In this document: in pieces, positions 1 to 8,994 of the stretch
How positions within the stretch are numbered: the stretch's first letter is position 1
How the letters are laid out: each line of letters begins with the position of its first letter
The notes under the pieces: generated by a model
The model's input: only the letters and a program-made list of their open reading frames with translations
What the model was told of the DNA's origin: nothing
The model's database searches: none
Translations under genes and position numbers: made by a program
Origin: Lachnospiraceae bacterium
GTDB lineage: Bacteria; Bacillota; Clostridia; Lachnospirales; Lachnospiraceae
DNA length: 60,955 bases
Assembly (NCBI GenBank): GCA_017938145.1
Contig: JAGBCB010000026.1
Coordinates: 1 to 60,955 of the forward strand
Direction: 5' to 3'

Positions 1-107
1 AAAACTGTGGCAATACACTCCTTTAAATAGTCGAAGCTATAAGATAAAAATAAAAAGTCCACAGTGTTACTATTGATTATATCAGAGTTGAGAAGAAAGG
101 AGCGTAT

Positions 108-133
108 TGATGTATTTCAGTGTAAATACATCA
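108..133 (+). promoter_or_regulatory. Perfect hairpin over the leader ORF of the Uma2 gene
   Basis: A 10-bp perfect inverted repeat (TGATGTATTT, 108-117, and AAATACATCA, 124-133) encloses a 6-nt loop. It contains the start codon of the leader ORF at 110 and ends just before the Uma2 start at 147. In RNA it could mask initiation or be melted by ribosomes on the leader. Regulation is inferred. Confidence 0.5.
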
Positions 134-142
134 TACAAGTGA
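110..142 (+). CDS. 10-codon leader peptide ORF upstream of the Uma2 gene
   Basis: ATG at 110 lies 8 nt after a strong Shine-Dalgarno sequence (AAGAAAGGAG, 92-101). It reads MYFSVNTSYK and stops with TGA at 140-142, four nt before the Uma2 ATG at 147. The Uma2 start has no Shine-Dalgarno of its own, and its frame is closed by a stop at 123, so it cannot start further upstream. The best reading is that ribosomes load on the leader and reinitiate on the nuclease gene. The peptide itself resembles nothing I recognise. Confidence 0.45.
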   Translation: MYFSVNTSYK

Positions 143-146
143 TTAT

Positions 147-695
147 ATGCCATCAGCAGATAATCGAATTTACACCATTGATGATATTGAGAGCCTTCCG
201 GAAGGGGAACGGGCAGAGCTGATTGACGGTAAGATATATTATATGGCGTCGCCAAAGTATATTCATCAGAAATTACTTGTAGAGTTATCTACGATAATCA
301 ATAATTACCTAAAATCTAAGGGTGGTCCTTGTGAAGTGCTCCCTGCGCCGTTTGCAGTATTCATCAACAAAGACAGGCACAATTATGTAGAACCGGATAT
401 TTCTGTTATCTGTGATAAATCCAAATTGGACGAGCGTGGTTGTCATGGTGCTCCGGATTGGATAATTGAAATTGTGTCTCCGTCCAGCAGACAGATGGAC
501 TATTACAGAAAGCTGTTTAAATACTGTTCTGCAGGAGTCCGGGAATATTGGATAGTAGACCCGGAAAGAAACCGTGTGTTAGTGTATAATTCTGAAACAG
601 AGGAAATTCAGGATTGTACCTTTGCGGATTCGGTAAAAGCAGGAATTTATGAAGATTTTTATATTGATTTTTCCGAATTACCGGTTGAGATGTAA
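147..695 (+). CDS. Uma2-family PD-(D/E)XK endonuclease-like protein
   Basis: This 182-residue protein has the Uma2 (DUF820) layout: an N-terminal segment with LPEGERAELIDGKIYYM, then EPDISVICD and the core GAPDWIIEIVSPSS, where the acidic residues and the E of IEIVSPSS form the restriction-endonuclease-like active site. Length is normal for the family. Uma2 proteins are common in cyanobacteria and Firmicutes, often in many copies and near mobile DNA; their biological role is not settled. The gene seems monocistronic: a leader ORF precedes it and a terminator overlaps its stop codon. Confidence 0.85.
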   Translation: MPSADNRIYTIDDIESLPEGERAELIDGKIYYMASPKYIHQKLLVELSTIINNYLKSKGGPCEVLPAPFAVFINKDRHNYVEPDISVICDKSKLDERGCHGAPDWIIEIVSPSSRQMDYYRKLFKYCSAGVREYWIVDPERNRVLVYNSETEEIQDCTFADSVKAGIYEDFYIDFSELPVEM

Positions 696-722
696 GTCTC
701 AACCGGTGTTTTTGTCTTTTTT
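681..722 (+). terminator. Intrinsic terminator overlapping the Uma2 stop codon
   Basis: A 10-bp perfect stem (CCGGTTGAGA, 681-690, and TCTCAACCGG, 697-706) with a 6-nt loop holds the TAA stop, followed by a T-rich tract at 708-722. It ends the Uma2 transcript before the gltX promoter. Confidence 0.85.
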
Positions 723-737
723 ATACGCACAAACTAA

Positions 738-766
738 TTGACACAGCAATCTTCGAGGAATATAAT
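738..766 (+). promoter_or_regulatory. Consensus sigma-A promoter for gltX
   Basis: TTGACA (738-743) and TATAAT (761-766) are both perfect hexamers with a 17-bp spacer. Predicted start is near 773, giving a leader of about 58 nt before the gltX ATG. No T-box specifier or antiterminator structure fits in so short a leader. Confidence 0.85.
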
Positions 767-830
767 TATTGTGTATATGTTCACAGAATAGAACAATGAA
801 ATTTATATATAATTTTGGAGGAAAAATCTA

Positions 831-2294
831 ATGGCAAAAATCAGAACAAGATATGCACCAAGTCCAACCGGACGCATGCATGTCGGCAACTTAAGAACCG
901 CATTATATGAGTATTTAATTGCAAAGCACGAGGGTGGCGATTTCATCCTTCGTATTGAAGATACAGACCAGGAACGTTTTGTGGAAGGTGCTACCGAAAT
1001 CATCTACCGCACCATCGCAAAGTGCGGCATGGAGTATGACGAAGGTCCGGATAAGGACAAGGGCTTTGGTCCTTACGTTCAGAGTGAGCGTATGAAGACC
1101 GGCGTATACATGGAGTACGCAAAGAAGCTGGTAGAGATGGGCGAAGCATATTACTGCTTCTGTACCAAGGAGCGTTTAGACACACTCCGTACTTCTGTTT
1201 CCGAGAGCGATGAGTCTAAAGAAATTGTTAAGTACGACAAGCATTGCTTACACCTTAGCAAAGAAGAAATCGAGGCAAAGTTAGCGGCAGGCGAGCCTTT
1301 CGTTATCCGCCAGAACATGCCAACCACCGGAACCACATCCTTTACCGATGCGGTTTACGGCACCATTACTGTAGAAAATGAAGAGCTGGACGACATGATT
1401 TTAATCAAGTCCGACGGTTTCCCAACCTACAATTTTGCAAACGTTATTGACGACCACTTAATGCAGATTACCCACGTTGTCCGTGGTAACGAGTATTTAT
1501 CTTCTACACCAAAGTATACCAGACTTTATCAGGCCTTTGGCTGGGAGGAGCCTACCTACGTACACTGTCCGCTCATTACCGATGAGGAGCATCGCAAGCT
1601 TTCCAAAAGAAGCGGTCATTCCTCCTTCGAAGATTTACTGGAGCAGGGCTTCTTACCGGAGGCAATTGTCAATTTCATGGTACTTCTTGGCTGGAGCTCC
1701 GGCACCGACCGCGAAATCTTCTCCTTAAAGGAGTTAGAGGAAGTATTTGATTACCATCACATCAACAAGTCTCCGTCCGTATTCGACATCCAGAAGTTAC
1801 GCTGGATGAACGGCGAGTACATGAAGATGCTTGACGATGATAAGTATTTAGAACTGGCAGTTCCTTATGTTAAGGAAGTAGTAAAGAAGGACTACGACTT
1901 AAATAAGATTGCATTACTTGTTAAGACCCGTATCGAGACTCTTTGCGATATCGGCGAAAAAATTGACTTCTTTGATGAGCTTCCGGAGTACGATACCGAA
2001 ATGTACGTACACAAAAAGATGAAGACCACCAAAGAAAGTTCCCTGCAGGTATTACAGGATCTGTTACCGGAGTTAGAGGCATTAGAGGACTACTCTATTG
2101 CAGGGGTTGAGGCAGTGTTAATGGGGTACATTGCTAAAACCGGTATCAAGAACGGACAGGGCTTATGGCCGGTTCGTACCGCAGTTTCCGGCAAGCAGTC
2201 CACACCGGGCGGAGCATATGAAATCATGGAAATCCTCGGCAAAGAGGAATCCTTGAACCGTATTCGCAAGGCCATTGCGATGTTAGCGGAATAA
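831..2294 (+). CDS. gltX: Glutamyl-tRNA synthetase
   Basis: Class I aminoacyl-tRNA synthetase of 487 residues that charges tRNA-Glu (and in many Firmicutes also tRNA-Gln, corrected later by GatCAB). The HIGH signature appears as HVGN at residues 17-20 inside [13 protein letters not shown], and the KMSKS loop as KLSKR at 256-260. The C-terminal anticodon-binding part is complete. The start at 831 follows TTGGAGGAAAA. It is preceded by a consensus promoter, and the next gene begins only 36 nt after its stop with no terminator, so some read-through is likely. Codon choice looks strongly biased, as expected for a highly expressed gene. Confidence 0.95.
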   Translation: MAKIRTRYAPSPTGRMHVGNLRTALYEYLIAKHEGGDFILRIEDTDQERFVEGATEIIYRTIAKCGMEYDEGPDKDKGFGPYVQSERMKTGVYMEYAKKLVEMGEAYYCFCTKERLDTLRTSVSESDESKEIVKYDKHCLHLSKEEIEAKLAAGEPFVIRQNMPTTGTTSFTDAVYGTITVENEELDDMILIKSDGFPTYNFANVIDDHLMQITHVVRGNEYLSSTPKYTRLYQAFGWEEPTYVHCPLITDEEHRKLSKRSGHSSFEDLLEQGFLPEAIVNFMVLLGWSSGTDREIFSLKELEEVFDYHHINKSPSVFDIQKLRWMNGEYMKMLDDDKYLELAVPYVKEVVKKDYDLNKIALLVKTRIETLCDIGEKIDFFDELPEYDTEMYVHKKMKTTKESSLQVLQDLLPELEALEDYSIAGVEAVLMGYIAKTGIKNGQGLWPVRTAVSGKQSTPGGAYEIMEILGKEESLNRIRKAIAMLAE

Positions 2295-2330
2295 ACGGCC
2301 ACATGCTTTAAGAGAGAAGGGTAAAAAACT

Positions 2331-3854
2331 ATGGGACGAGAGAAAAATGCAAAGGCGGAGCCTGAGGGTCAGCAGTATTTGTACAAGGATGAGGAATTAC
2401 GTTTAAAGAGAAGTAACCGTTTGGTATTTCTTTCCACGGTCATTATGTTTGTTATTGTCATTGTCTATTTGGTAATGCGCATGATGTTTAGAGAAACCGA
2501 CAGACCGATGCTTCCGCAGATTGCCAACTGGATTACAATACTTGCGTTAATTACCAATATTATAATGTATAATGTAAAGAAGCTGAAACATAAATTCCGC
2601 ACCACCAATGCGGTTACGGTAGGTATCGTTTATGTGGCGGTTATGTTTATGACCGATGCCACCTTTGTATATTGGTTATTGGCTGCTATTTTACTCATGA
2701 ACCTTCCGTTCTATGACTGGAAGTATTCCAAGAAACTGGCTATCTTTTACTGGGTGAGCTATGTTGTCAGTGTGTTATATCGTCAGATGTCCGGTGGCGC
2801 ACAGCATAATGCGGACGGATATGCTTTAGTGGCTACCATTATTGCTACTATCTTCCTTGCTACTATGGTGGCTAAGGTAATGAACATTTACATGAAAGAT
2901 ATTACCGGTTATATGGGATATCAGCAGGCACAGCAGGACGTGATGTTAAAGGATGTTCTTGCTACCTCTAAGGTTGTGAAAGACGAAACCGACAAGAGCA
3001 GCGAAGCAACTGCCCAGTTGTATGATTCTGCAGAAACCATTCACCGCAGCATGGTGGAAATTGCGGATGCCATGGAACTGACTGCAGAAAGCGTTCAGGA
3101 CCAGAACATCATGACTCAGGAAATCCAGGGGAATATTGAAGGCACTGCAAAACGTTCCGCAGATATGGTAGCGGTAGCGGAAGAATCCAACGTAAGTATC
3201 CATGAAAATATGGAAGCTATCGAAGAATTAAAGCAGCAGGCCGGAGAAATTGCGGTAACCAATCGGCAGGTTAACGAGGCAATGCAGAAGCTTCAGCAAA
3301 AGACTCAGGAAGTAGAAGAAATCGCAGGTATGATTTTCAAGATTTCCAGTCAGACCAACCTGCTTGCTTTGAATGCATCTATTGAGAGTGCAAGAGCCGG
3401 TGAAGCAGGTCGTGGTTTTGCTGTAGTTGCGGAACAAATCCGTCAGCTGGCAGAACAGACCAGAGTTTCCACCGAAAGCATCAAGAATATCGTTACCGAA
3501 TTAAATGCCAATGCGGATGAAGTTGTGGTGGCAGTAGAAAAGTCCACGAATGCAACAGAAAAACAGAATGAAATGATTATTACCGCAGCGGACAACTTTG
3601 AGAAGCTGGATAAAAACATTACCTCCTTAATCGGCGGAATTAAAGAAATTGATACCGACATTTCCGGTATTTTTGCAGCTAACAACAAGATTGTGGAAAG
3701 TATTTCCCAGCTTTCTGCTACAGCAGAAGAAATTACGGCTACCGCAGAGCAGGCAAAGAATTTAAGTGACAACAACTTAAAGAGTGCCGAGGAGGTAAAG
3801 GAGGCCATTGCCACAATCCAGACTACATCAGAAGGAATGGAAAAGTATTTTTGA
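2331..3854 (+). CDS. Membrane methyl-accepting chemotaxis-like transducer
   Basis: 507 residues. The first ~200 hold about five to six hydrophobic segments with short loops and no large extracellular sensor domain. The rest is an MCP signalling coiled coil: the conserved hairpin tip is visible as [24 protein letters not shown] followed by [18 protein letters not shown]. Such proteins pass signals to CheA/CheW; a multi-span N-terminus suggests sensing in or near the membrane. No che genes are in the window, so the partner is unknown. Its TGA stop overlaps the TTG start of the helicase gene (TTGA), which implies coupled translation. Confidence 0.85.
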   Translation: MGREKNAKAEPEGQQYLYKDEELRLKRSNRLVFLSTVIMFVIVIVYLVMRMMFRETDRPMLPQIANWITILALITNIIMYNVKKLKHKFRTTNAVTVGIVYVAVMFMTDATFVYWLLAAILLMNLPFYDWKYSKKLAIFYWVSYVVSVLYRQMSGGAQHNADGYALVATIIATIFLATMVAKVMNIYMKDITGYMGYQQAQQDVMLKDVLATSKVVKDETDKSSEATAQLYDSAETIHRSMVEIADAMELTAESVQDQNIMTQEIQGNIEGTAKRSADMVAVAEESNVSIHENMEAIEELKQQAGEIAVTNRQVNEAMQKLQQKTQEVEEIAGMIFKISSQTNLLALNASIESARAGEAGRGFAVVAEQIRQLAEQTRVSTESIKNIVTELNANADEVVVAVEKSTNATEKQNEMIITAADNFEKLDKNITSLIGGIKEIDTDISGIFAANNKIVESISQLSATAEEITATAEQAKNLSDNNLKSAEEVKEAIATIQTTSEGMEKYF

Positions 3855-5860
3855 GATTCAACGAAGCACAACAAAAAGCAATAGCACACGGAGAGGGGCC
3901 TATGATGGTTTTAGCGGGCCCCGGCTCCGGTAAAACAGCGGTAATCACAAGAAGGGTTCTGGAGCTTACCAAACAGGGTGTGGCTCCCGGCAATATTCTT
4001 GTGATTACTTTTACGAAAGCGGCAGCCACCGAAATGCAGGAGCGTTACGAGCGGCTGCAACAGGAAGAAGCAGGAAATGCTCCCTCCGGCAGAGTTAATT
4101 TTGGTACCTTTCATGCAGTGTTCTTTAAAATTCTGAAATATGCCTATCACTGGGACGCCTCCAATATCATCCGGGAAGAAGCAAGCAACCAACTGTTGTC
4201 CGATTTAATCCGGAAGCTTGATATGGAGATAGAAGATGAAAGAGAATTCATTGACGGAATCCGTTCGGAAATCAGCAAAATCAAGTCAGAACGAATAGAT
4301 ATCAACACCTATTATTCCATGAACTGCCCGGAAGAACAGTTTCAGCGGATTTATTTGGAGTACACAAATAAGATGAGACAGCAGCGGCTTATTGACTTTG
4401 ACGATATTTTGTTGTATACCTATGAGCTTTTGACAAAACGGTCGGAGATATTAAAGCTTTGGCAGGAGAAATATCAGTACATTCTGATTGACGAATTTCA
4501 GGACATCAACCGTATTCAGTACGATATTATCCGGCTGCTGGCACTGCCGCAGAATAATCTGTTTATCGTGGGGGATGATGACCAGTCCATTTATCAGTTC
4601 CGGGGAGCAAGACCGGAAATTATGCTGAACTTTCCGAAAGATTACCCTACGGCTCAGCAGGTTCTGTTAAACTATAATTACCGTTCCCAGAAGGAAATTG
4701 TAACGGCGGCGGGCCGATTGATTGGAAACAATGAGAAGCGGTTTGCGAAGGAAATTCTGGCGACTAAGCCGGCCGGAGCTCCGGTGTTTACAGAAAAATT
4801 CCCGACCCAGGAGGAAGAGGGAGAGCGGATTATTGAACTGATCCGGAAGTATAAAGCCCGGGAAATTCCTTATAAAGAAATGGCGGTGCTGTTCCGTACC
4901 AATACCCAGGCAAGAAGGGTTATGGGAAAACTGCTTTCCTATAATATTCCGTTCCAGATGAGAGACGTGGTGCCAAACTTATTTGATCACTGGATTGCGA
5001 AAAATATTATTACATATATAAAGCTTGCCATGGGAAGCCGTGACCGGGGACTCATGCTGCAAATTATGAACCGGCCAAACCGGTATCTTGCCAGGGAAAC
5101 CCTGCAGGAGCCAACGGTGGATTTCAATAAATGGAAGTGGCTTTACCGGGACCGTGACTGGATGGTGGAGCGTATAGATAAGCTGGAATATGATTTGGAG
5201 GTACTTGCCAAAACCAATCCGTATGCAGCCATCAATTATATCCGACGGGGTATCGGTTACGACGAATATCTGCAGCAGTATGCGGAGTATCGGCGAATGA
5301 AGCCGGAGGATTTGCTGGAAATTGTTACAGAGTTGCAGGAAAGTGCCAGAGATTTTGAAACCTTTGAGGAGTGGTTTGCTTATATGGAAGAATATAAGCG
5401 GGAGCTGGAACGGCAAAAGGAACAGCGGGAGCAACGGAATATCGATGGAGTGATGTTAGCCACCATGCATTCTTCCAAGGGGTTGGAGTATGAAGTGGTA
5501 ATTCTGCCGGATGTCAATGAAGGTATTATTCCGTATAAACGGGCAGTATCTCCGGAAGAGCTGGAGGAAGAACGGCGCATGTACTATGTGGCTATGACCC
5601 GGGCAAAGCAATATTTACATGTTTTTTCTGTGATGAGGCTCCATGGAAAAGAAATGGAAATGTCACGGTATGTGGGAGAAATGTCACTAGCTCCGGAGGA
5701 ACTTTTGCCGGGAACCCATGTATCCCATGTTTCTTTTGGAAAAGGAATTGTAATTGCACGGGATAAAGACAGGGCCCGGATTTATTTTTCATCTTTAGAT
5801 GAGGAAAAACTGATTCATTTAGAGGCTTGCCGGAAAAATAATGTATTAAAAATAGAATAA
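3851..5860 (+). CDS. UvrD/PcrA-like superfamily 1A DNA helicase
   Basis: 669-residue ATP-dependent 3'-5' helicase. The Q motif (FNEAQQKAI), Walker A (AGPGSGKT), motif II (LIDEFQDIN), motif III ([14 protein letters not shown]), motif IV (NYRS), motif V ([12 protein letters not shown]) and motif VI ([12 protein letters not shown]) are all present. A C-terminal Tudor-like tail ([21 protein letters not shown]) resembles that of PcrA/UvrD. I chose the TTG at 3851 because the first ATG (3902) would remove the Q motif. It overlaps the chemotaxis gene by 4 nt. At 669 residues it is shorter than typical PcrA (about 720-740), so it may be a paralog rather than the essential PcrA. Confidence 0.9.
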   Translation: MRFNEAQQKAIAHGEGPMMVLAGPGSGKTAVITRRVLELTKQGVAPGNILVITFTKAAATEMQERYERLQQEEAGNAPSGRVNFGTFHAVFFKILKYAYHWDASNIIREEASNQLLSDLIRKLDMEIEDEREFIDGIRSEISKIKSERIDINTYYSMNCPEEQFQRIYLEYTNKMRQQRLIDFDDILLYTYELLTKRSEILKLWQEKYQYILIDEFQDINRIQYDIIRLLALPQNNLFIVGDDDQSIYQFRGARPEIMLNFPKDYPTAQQVLLNYNYRSQKEIVTAAGRLIGNNEKRFAKEILATKPAGAPVFTEKFPTQEEEGERIIELIRKYKAREIPYKEMAVLFRTNTQARRVMGKLLSYNIPFQMRDVVPNLFDHWIAKNIITYIKLAMGSRDRGLMLQIMNRPNRYLARETLQEPTVDFNKWKWLYRDRDWMVERIDKLEYDLEVLAKTNPYAAINYIRRGIGYDEYLQQYAEYRRMKPEDLLEIVTELQESARDFETFEEWFAYMEEYKRELERQKEQREQRNIDGVMLATMHSSKGLEYEVVILPDVNEGIIPYKRAVSPEELEEERRMYYVAMTRAKQYLHVFSVMRLHGKEMEMSRYVGEMSLAPEELLPGTHVSHVSFGKGIVIARDKDRARIYFSSLDEEKLIHLEACRKNNVLKIE

Positions 5861-5872
5861 TGCACAAACTTT

Positions 5873-5908
5873 TCTTAACGGAATCTTAACGGAACACTAT
5901 GCTATGAT
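5873..5908 (+). promoter_or_regulatory. Tandem 11-bp operator repeats and -10 box upstream of the response regulator
   Basis: The 11-mer TCTTAACGGAA occurs twice back to back (5873-5883 and 5884-5894), followed 8 bp later by a TATGAT -10 box (5903-5908). No -35 hexamer is evident. Direct TTAAC-type repeats with an 11-bp period are what OmpR/PhoP-family dimers bind, and their place over the -35 region suggests activation. Autoregulation by the downstream regulator is inferred. Confidence 0.6.
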
Positions 5909-5966
5909 ATTTCGTGAAACGAAGGGTAAAACTACGTTTTAAGATTTCGCTAAGGAGGTTCCGGTA

Positions 5967-6692
5967 ATGGCAATCAGACAGAAAGTCTTAGTGGCAGATA
6001 GTGACAGGGAATTTTGTGACTTTCTTTCCGATTTGCTGTCGGAGTGCGGCTATGAAGTCCTGCATGCTGCTACCGGAGAAGAAGCCACCCACATGGCATC
6101 GTCCCATTGCCCGGAACTCATGCTTATGGAACGTATTCTTCCTGATATAGAAGGAATAAAGGTGATTCAATCCGTACGGGAATGGTCGCTGTTACCAATT
6201 CTTGTTTTGTCGGAGCCGTCCGAGGAGCAGGTGGTGGCAGAACTGCTGGATAGCGGGGCCGATGATTATATTGTAAAACCGGTACGACCGTTGGAATTGC
6301 TGGCAAGAATACGGGCGGCTATCCGTCATACCCGTACAGTCAGCGGTGATTTGCAGTTCGCCAACACAGGAAAGATTGTAATCGGTCATTTGACGGTGGA
6401 TTTTGAAAAATATCGTGTTTATGTAGATGAAACAGATGTGGGTCTTACCCAGAATGAATTCCGCATGGTAGGCCTGCTTGCCCGGTATAACGGCAAGGTG
6501 CTGACTTACGAAAGAGTTATGCAGGAATTATGGGGACCGAATGCCGGAGATGACAATCAGATTTTACGGGTAAACATGACCAATATAAGAAAGAAAATAG
6601 AAGATGATGCATTACAGCCAAAATACCTGTTTACAGAGGCTGGTGTGGGTTACCGGATGGTAAGCCGGGAGGAAGCTGCACAATGGAAATAG
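5967..6692 (+). CDS. Atypical OmpR/PhoB-family response regulator
   Basis: 241 residues: a receiver domain (about 5-120) and a winged-helix Trans_reg_C domain (about 140-235; FRMVGLLARYNGKVLTYERVMQ). The usual phospho-acceptor Asp before the LPD motif is Glu55 (LMLMERILPD), and the acidic pocket is weakened (ADSD, with Ser12 where the second acid normally sits). The switch Ser (LVLS) and the Lys (YIVKP) are kept. Glu at this site often mimics phosphorylation, so the protein may be always active or read another signal. No sensor kinase lies nearby. Start follows AAGGAGGTT. Confidence 0.9.
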   Translation: MAIRQKVLVADSDREFCDFLSDLLSECGYEVLHAATGEEATHMASSHCPELMLMERILPDIEGIKVIQSVREWSLLPILVLSEPSEEQVVAELLDSGADDYIVKPVRPLELLARIRAAIRHTRTVSGDLQFANTGKIVIGHLTVDFEKYRVYVDETDVGLTQNEFRMVGLLARYNGKVLTYERVMQELWGPNAGDDNQILRVNMTNIRKKIEDDALQPKYLFTEAGVGYRMVSREEAAQWK

Positions 6693-6725
6693 TCGTTTTG
6701 AGGTTTTTTTTGTATGTTTTGCTAC

Positions 6726-6754
6726 TTGATAAAATGAGGGAAATATGCTATATT
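6726..6754 (+). promoter_or_regulatory. Promoter of the dehydrogenase-hdr-frd operon
   Basis: TTGATA (6726-6731), a 17-bp spacer and TATATT (6749-6754) with an upstream TG (6746-6747) form a strong extended -10 promoter. The predicted leader is about 75 nt. No other convincing promoter or terminator was seen before 17790, so this is the likely driver of the whole run of genes. Confidence 0.75.
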
Positions 6755-6789
6755 ACCGTTGTAATGAGAATTTTCCTCATTTTTTTTAT
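6731..6789 (+). terminator. Terminator of the response-regulator gene, overlapping the next promoter
   Basis: AAAATGAGG (6731-6739) pairs with CCTCATTTT (6775-6783), followed by more T. The left arm lies upstream of the predicted start of the 6726-6754 promoter, so only transcripts coming from the regulator gene can form it. The loop (about 35 nt) is long, so efficiency is uncertain. Confidence 0.5.
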
Positions 6790-6837
6790 GTTAATTATTG
6801 TTAAAAAATAAACAAAGTTAAGAAAGGAAACAGTGAA

Positions 6838-7785
6838 ATGAGCAGAAAAATCACTATTATCGGCGCAGGAAGCGTTGGTGCAACAATTGCGTACACCTTA
6901 TCTCAGGATGATATCGCATCTGAAATCGTAATGATTGACGTAAATAGAGATAAGGCAGAAGGAGAAGTAATGGATATTATCCAGGGTACCTGCTTCAGAG
7001 AGCCAATCGCTATTACTTCCGGCGATTATGAAGACGCAAAGGATTCTGACATCGTAATCATTACTTCCGGCGTGGCACGTAAGCCTGGTCAGTCCAGACT
7101 GGAATTAGCCCAGACCAATGTAGATATTTTAAAGGATATTACACCGCAGATTGCTGCAGCAGCTCCAAATGCAAAATATATTATTGTAAGTAATCCGGTA
7201 GACGTTTTAACTTATGTATTCACAAAGATTTCCGGTATTCCTGAGAACCAGATTATCGGTTCCGGTACTGTGCTTGATACTGCAAGACTCCGTTGCGGTA
7301 TTGCAGAGCACTTCAATGTAGCCCAGAAGAACGTACATGCTTATGTATTCGGTGAGCACGGCGATACCTCCTTTATCCCATGGAGTAAGGCATGCATCTC
7401 CGCGGTTCCGATGGAAGAGTATGTAAAGACTATGAAGAACAGTGGTGTTCGTGTAACACCTGTAGATAAGGATGCAATGTTAGAATATGTACAGAAGTCC
7501 GGCGGCAAGATTATTGCAAACAAGGGTGCTACCTTCTATGCGGTGTCTGCAGCGGTTTGTAAGCTTTGCAGCATTTTGCTTGCTTCCAGTGACTCTTATA
7601 CAACCGTTTCTACTATGATGCATGGTGAATACGGCATTGAAGACGTATGCTTAAGTACTCTTGCTCTGGTTGGTCCTAACGGATGTCAGGGTAAGGTAGA
7701 AGTAAACTTAACAGATGAAGAAGAAGTATTACTTAAGAAGAGTGCAGACACCTTAAAGGCAATCATTGCCCAGATTGAAATCTAA
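6838..7785 (+). CDS. LDH/MDH-superfamily dehydrogenase, probably malate dehydrogenase (L-lactate dehydrogenase-like)
   Basis: 315 residues, NAD-dependent. The Rossmann motif GAGSVGA and Asp34 favour NAD over NADP. Catalytic residues are in place: Arg87 (QSRLEL), Arg150 (DTARLR), His174 (GEHGD). The substrate-specificity residue, Gln in typical lactate dehydrogenases, is Arg81 (GVARKPGQSR), as in LDH-like malate dehydrogenases. Automated annotation would probably say L-lactate dehydrogenase. Arg81 and the downstream fumarase and fumarate reductase argue for oxaloacetate to malate. No terminator separates it from hdrB (25-nt gap with AAAAGGAGAA). Substrate is inferred, not shown. Confidence 0.85.
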   Translation: MSRKITIIGAGSVGATIAYTLSQDDIASEIVMIDVNRDKAEGEVMDIIQGTCFREPIAITSGDYEDAKDSDIVIITSGVARKPGQSRLELAQTNVDILKDITPQIAAAAPNAKYIIVSNPVDVLTYVFTKISGIPENQIIGSGTVLDTARLRCGIAEHFNVAQKNVHAYVFGEHGDTSFIPWSKACISAVPMEEYVKTMKNSGVRVTPVDKDAMLEYVQKSGGKIIANKGATFYAVSAAVCKLCSILLASSDSYTTVSTMMHGEYGIEDVCLSTLALVGPNGCQGKVEVNLTDEEEVLLKKSADTLKAIIAQIEI

Positions 7786-7810
7786 TAGATAAAAGGAGAA
7801 TGGTTTCGAT

Positions 7811-8599
7811 ATGAAGTACACTTATTATCCGGGATGTACCTTAAGAACAAAGGCAAAAGACCTGGATGCTTATGCAAGAGCATCGGCAAAGGCCCTTGGT
7901 TTTGAACTGGAAGAGGTAGAAAACTGGCAGTGCTGCGGCGGAGTATATCCGCTTGGTACCGATGAAATTGCTTCCAAGCTTTCTTCTGTCCGTGCATTAA
8001 ACGAGGCAAAGGAAAAGGGTCAGGATTTAGTAACTCTGTGTTCTGCGTGCCATCATGTAATTAAGCGCGTCAACAACGACATGAAGAATAACGATGACAT
8101 CCGCACCAGAGCAAACAATTACATGCAGCTGGAAACACCATATGCAGGTGAAACCAATGTGCTGCACTTTTTAGAAGTATTACGTGATAAGGTTGGTTTT
8201 GATACCTTAAAGGAAAAGGTAGTAAATCCTCTTACCGGCAAGAAGATTGGCGCTTATTACGGCTGCCTGCTTCTTCGCCCGGGCAAGGTATTAGGTTTTG
8301 ACAATCCGGAAAACCCTACTATTATAGAAGATTTCATCCGTGCTATCGGAGCTACTCCGGTGGTTTACCCATACCGCAACGAATGCTGCGGCGGATATAT
8401 TTCTCTCAGAGAAAAAGAGATGGCAAAGAATATGTGTGATAAGATTAAGGAAAGTGCATCCGGTTTCGGCGCAGAAATGTTAATTACTGCCTGCCCACTG
8501 TGCATGTACAACTTAAACAAGAGTGAAGCTGAGCTTCCTGTTTACTATTTCACCGAATTACTTGCCGAAGCACTTGGAGTAAAGGAGGAGGCTAAATAA
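7811..8599 (+). CDS. hdrB: Heterodisulfide reductase subunit B-like protein (two CCG domains)
   Basis: 262 residues with two complete cysteine-rich CCG modules: Cys9, Cys41-Cys42, Cys77, Cys80 and Cys152, Cys192-Cys193, Cys228, Cys231. In methanogen HdrB these bind two noncubane [4Fe-4S] clusters that reduce a disulfide. Bacterial homologs act in Hdr-Flx complexes with other acceptors. The stop overlaps the hdrC start by one base. The intact ligands mean it is probably a working redox subunit. With FrdB downstream it could supply in trans the CCG domain that methanogen thiol:fumarate reductase carries fused to its iron-sulfur subunit (inference). Confidence 0.9.
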   Translation: MKYTYYPGCTLRTKAKDLDAYARASAKALGFELEEVENWQCCGGVYPLGTDEIASKLSSVRALNEAKEKGQDLVTLCSACHHVIKRVNNDMKNNDDIRTRANNYMQLETPYAGETNVLHFLEVLRDKVGFDTLKEKVVNPLTGKKIGAYYGCLLLRPGKVLGFDNPENPTIIEDFIRAIGATPVVYPYRNECCGGYISLREKEMAKNMCDKIKESASGFGAEMLITACPLCMYNLNKSEAELPVYYFTELLAEALGVKEEAK

Positions 8600-8988
8600 T
8601 GAGCAGCGCAAAGAATCAGGCTGAAAGAATTAAAGAAATCAGCGGCGTAAATCCGTTAAAGTGCATGAAGTGCGGAAAATGCTCTGCTACCTGTCCTGCC
8701 TTCAACGAAATGGATATTAAGCCGCATCAGTTTGTATCCTATGTTTTAAACGGTGACATTGATGCACTGGCAAATTCCAAGTCCCTTTGGAAGTGTCTTT
8801 CCTGCTTCGCTTGTGTAGAGCGTTGTCCAAGAGATGTACAGCCGGGCAGACTCATTGATGCAGCAAGACAGCTGGTAATCCGCCAGAAGGGTCAGACCGG
8901 TCTTGCTCCTGAAGAAATTCCGGAGTTACTGGACGAGGACCTTCCACAGCAGTTACTTATGAGTGCATTCAGAAGATACAGGAGGTAA
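8599..8988 (+). CDS. hdrC: Heterodisulfide reductase subunit C-like ferredoxin
   Basis: 129 residues with two [4Fe-4S] motifs, CMKCGKCSATCP and CLSCFACVERCP, in the HdrC arrangement (FeS domain, helical linker, second FeS motif followed by VQPGRLIDAARQLV). HdrC carries electrons between HdrA and HdrB. It overlaps hdrB by one base and ends 6 nt before hdrA, so the three subunits are translationally linked. It is shorter than many archaeal HdrC proteins but has both clusters. Confidence 0.9.
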   Translation: MSSAKNQAERIKEISGVNPLKCMKCGKCSATCPAFNEMDIKPHQFVSYVLNGDIDALANSKSLWKCLSCFACVERCPRDVQPGRLIDAARQLVIRQKGQTGLAPEEIPELLDEDLPQQLLMSAFRRYRR

Positions 8989-8994
8989 GCCGTA

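Noticed and set aside
773-830. T-box riboswitch in front of gltX
   Set aside because: The leader from the consensus promoter is only about 58 nt, with no T-box sequence or antiterminator.
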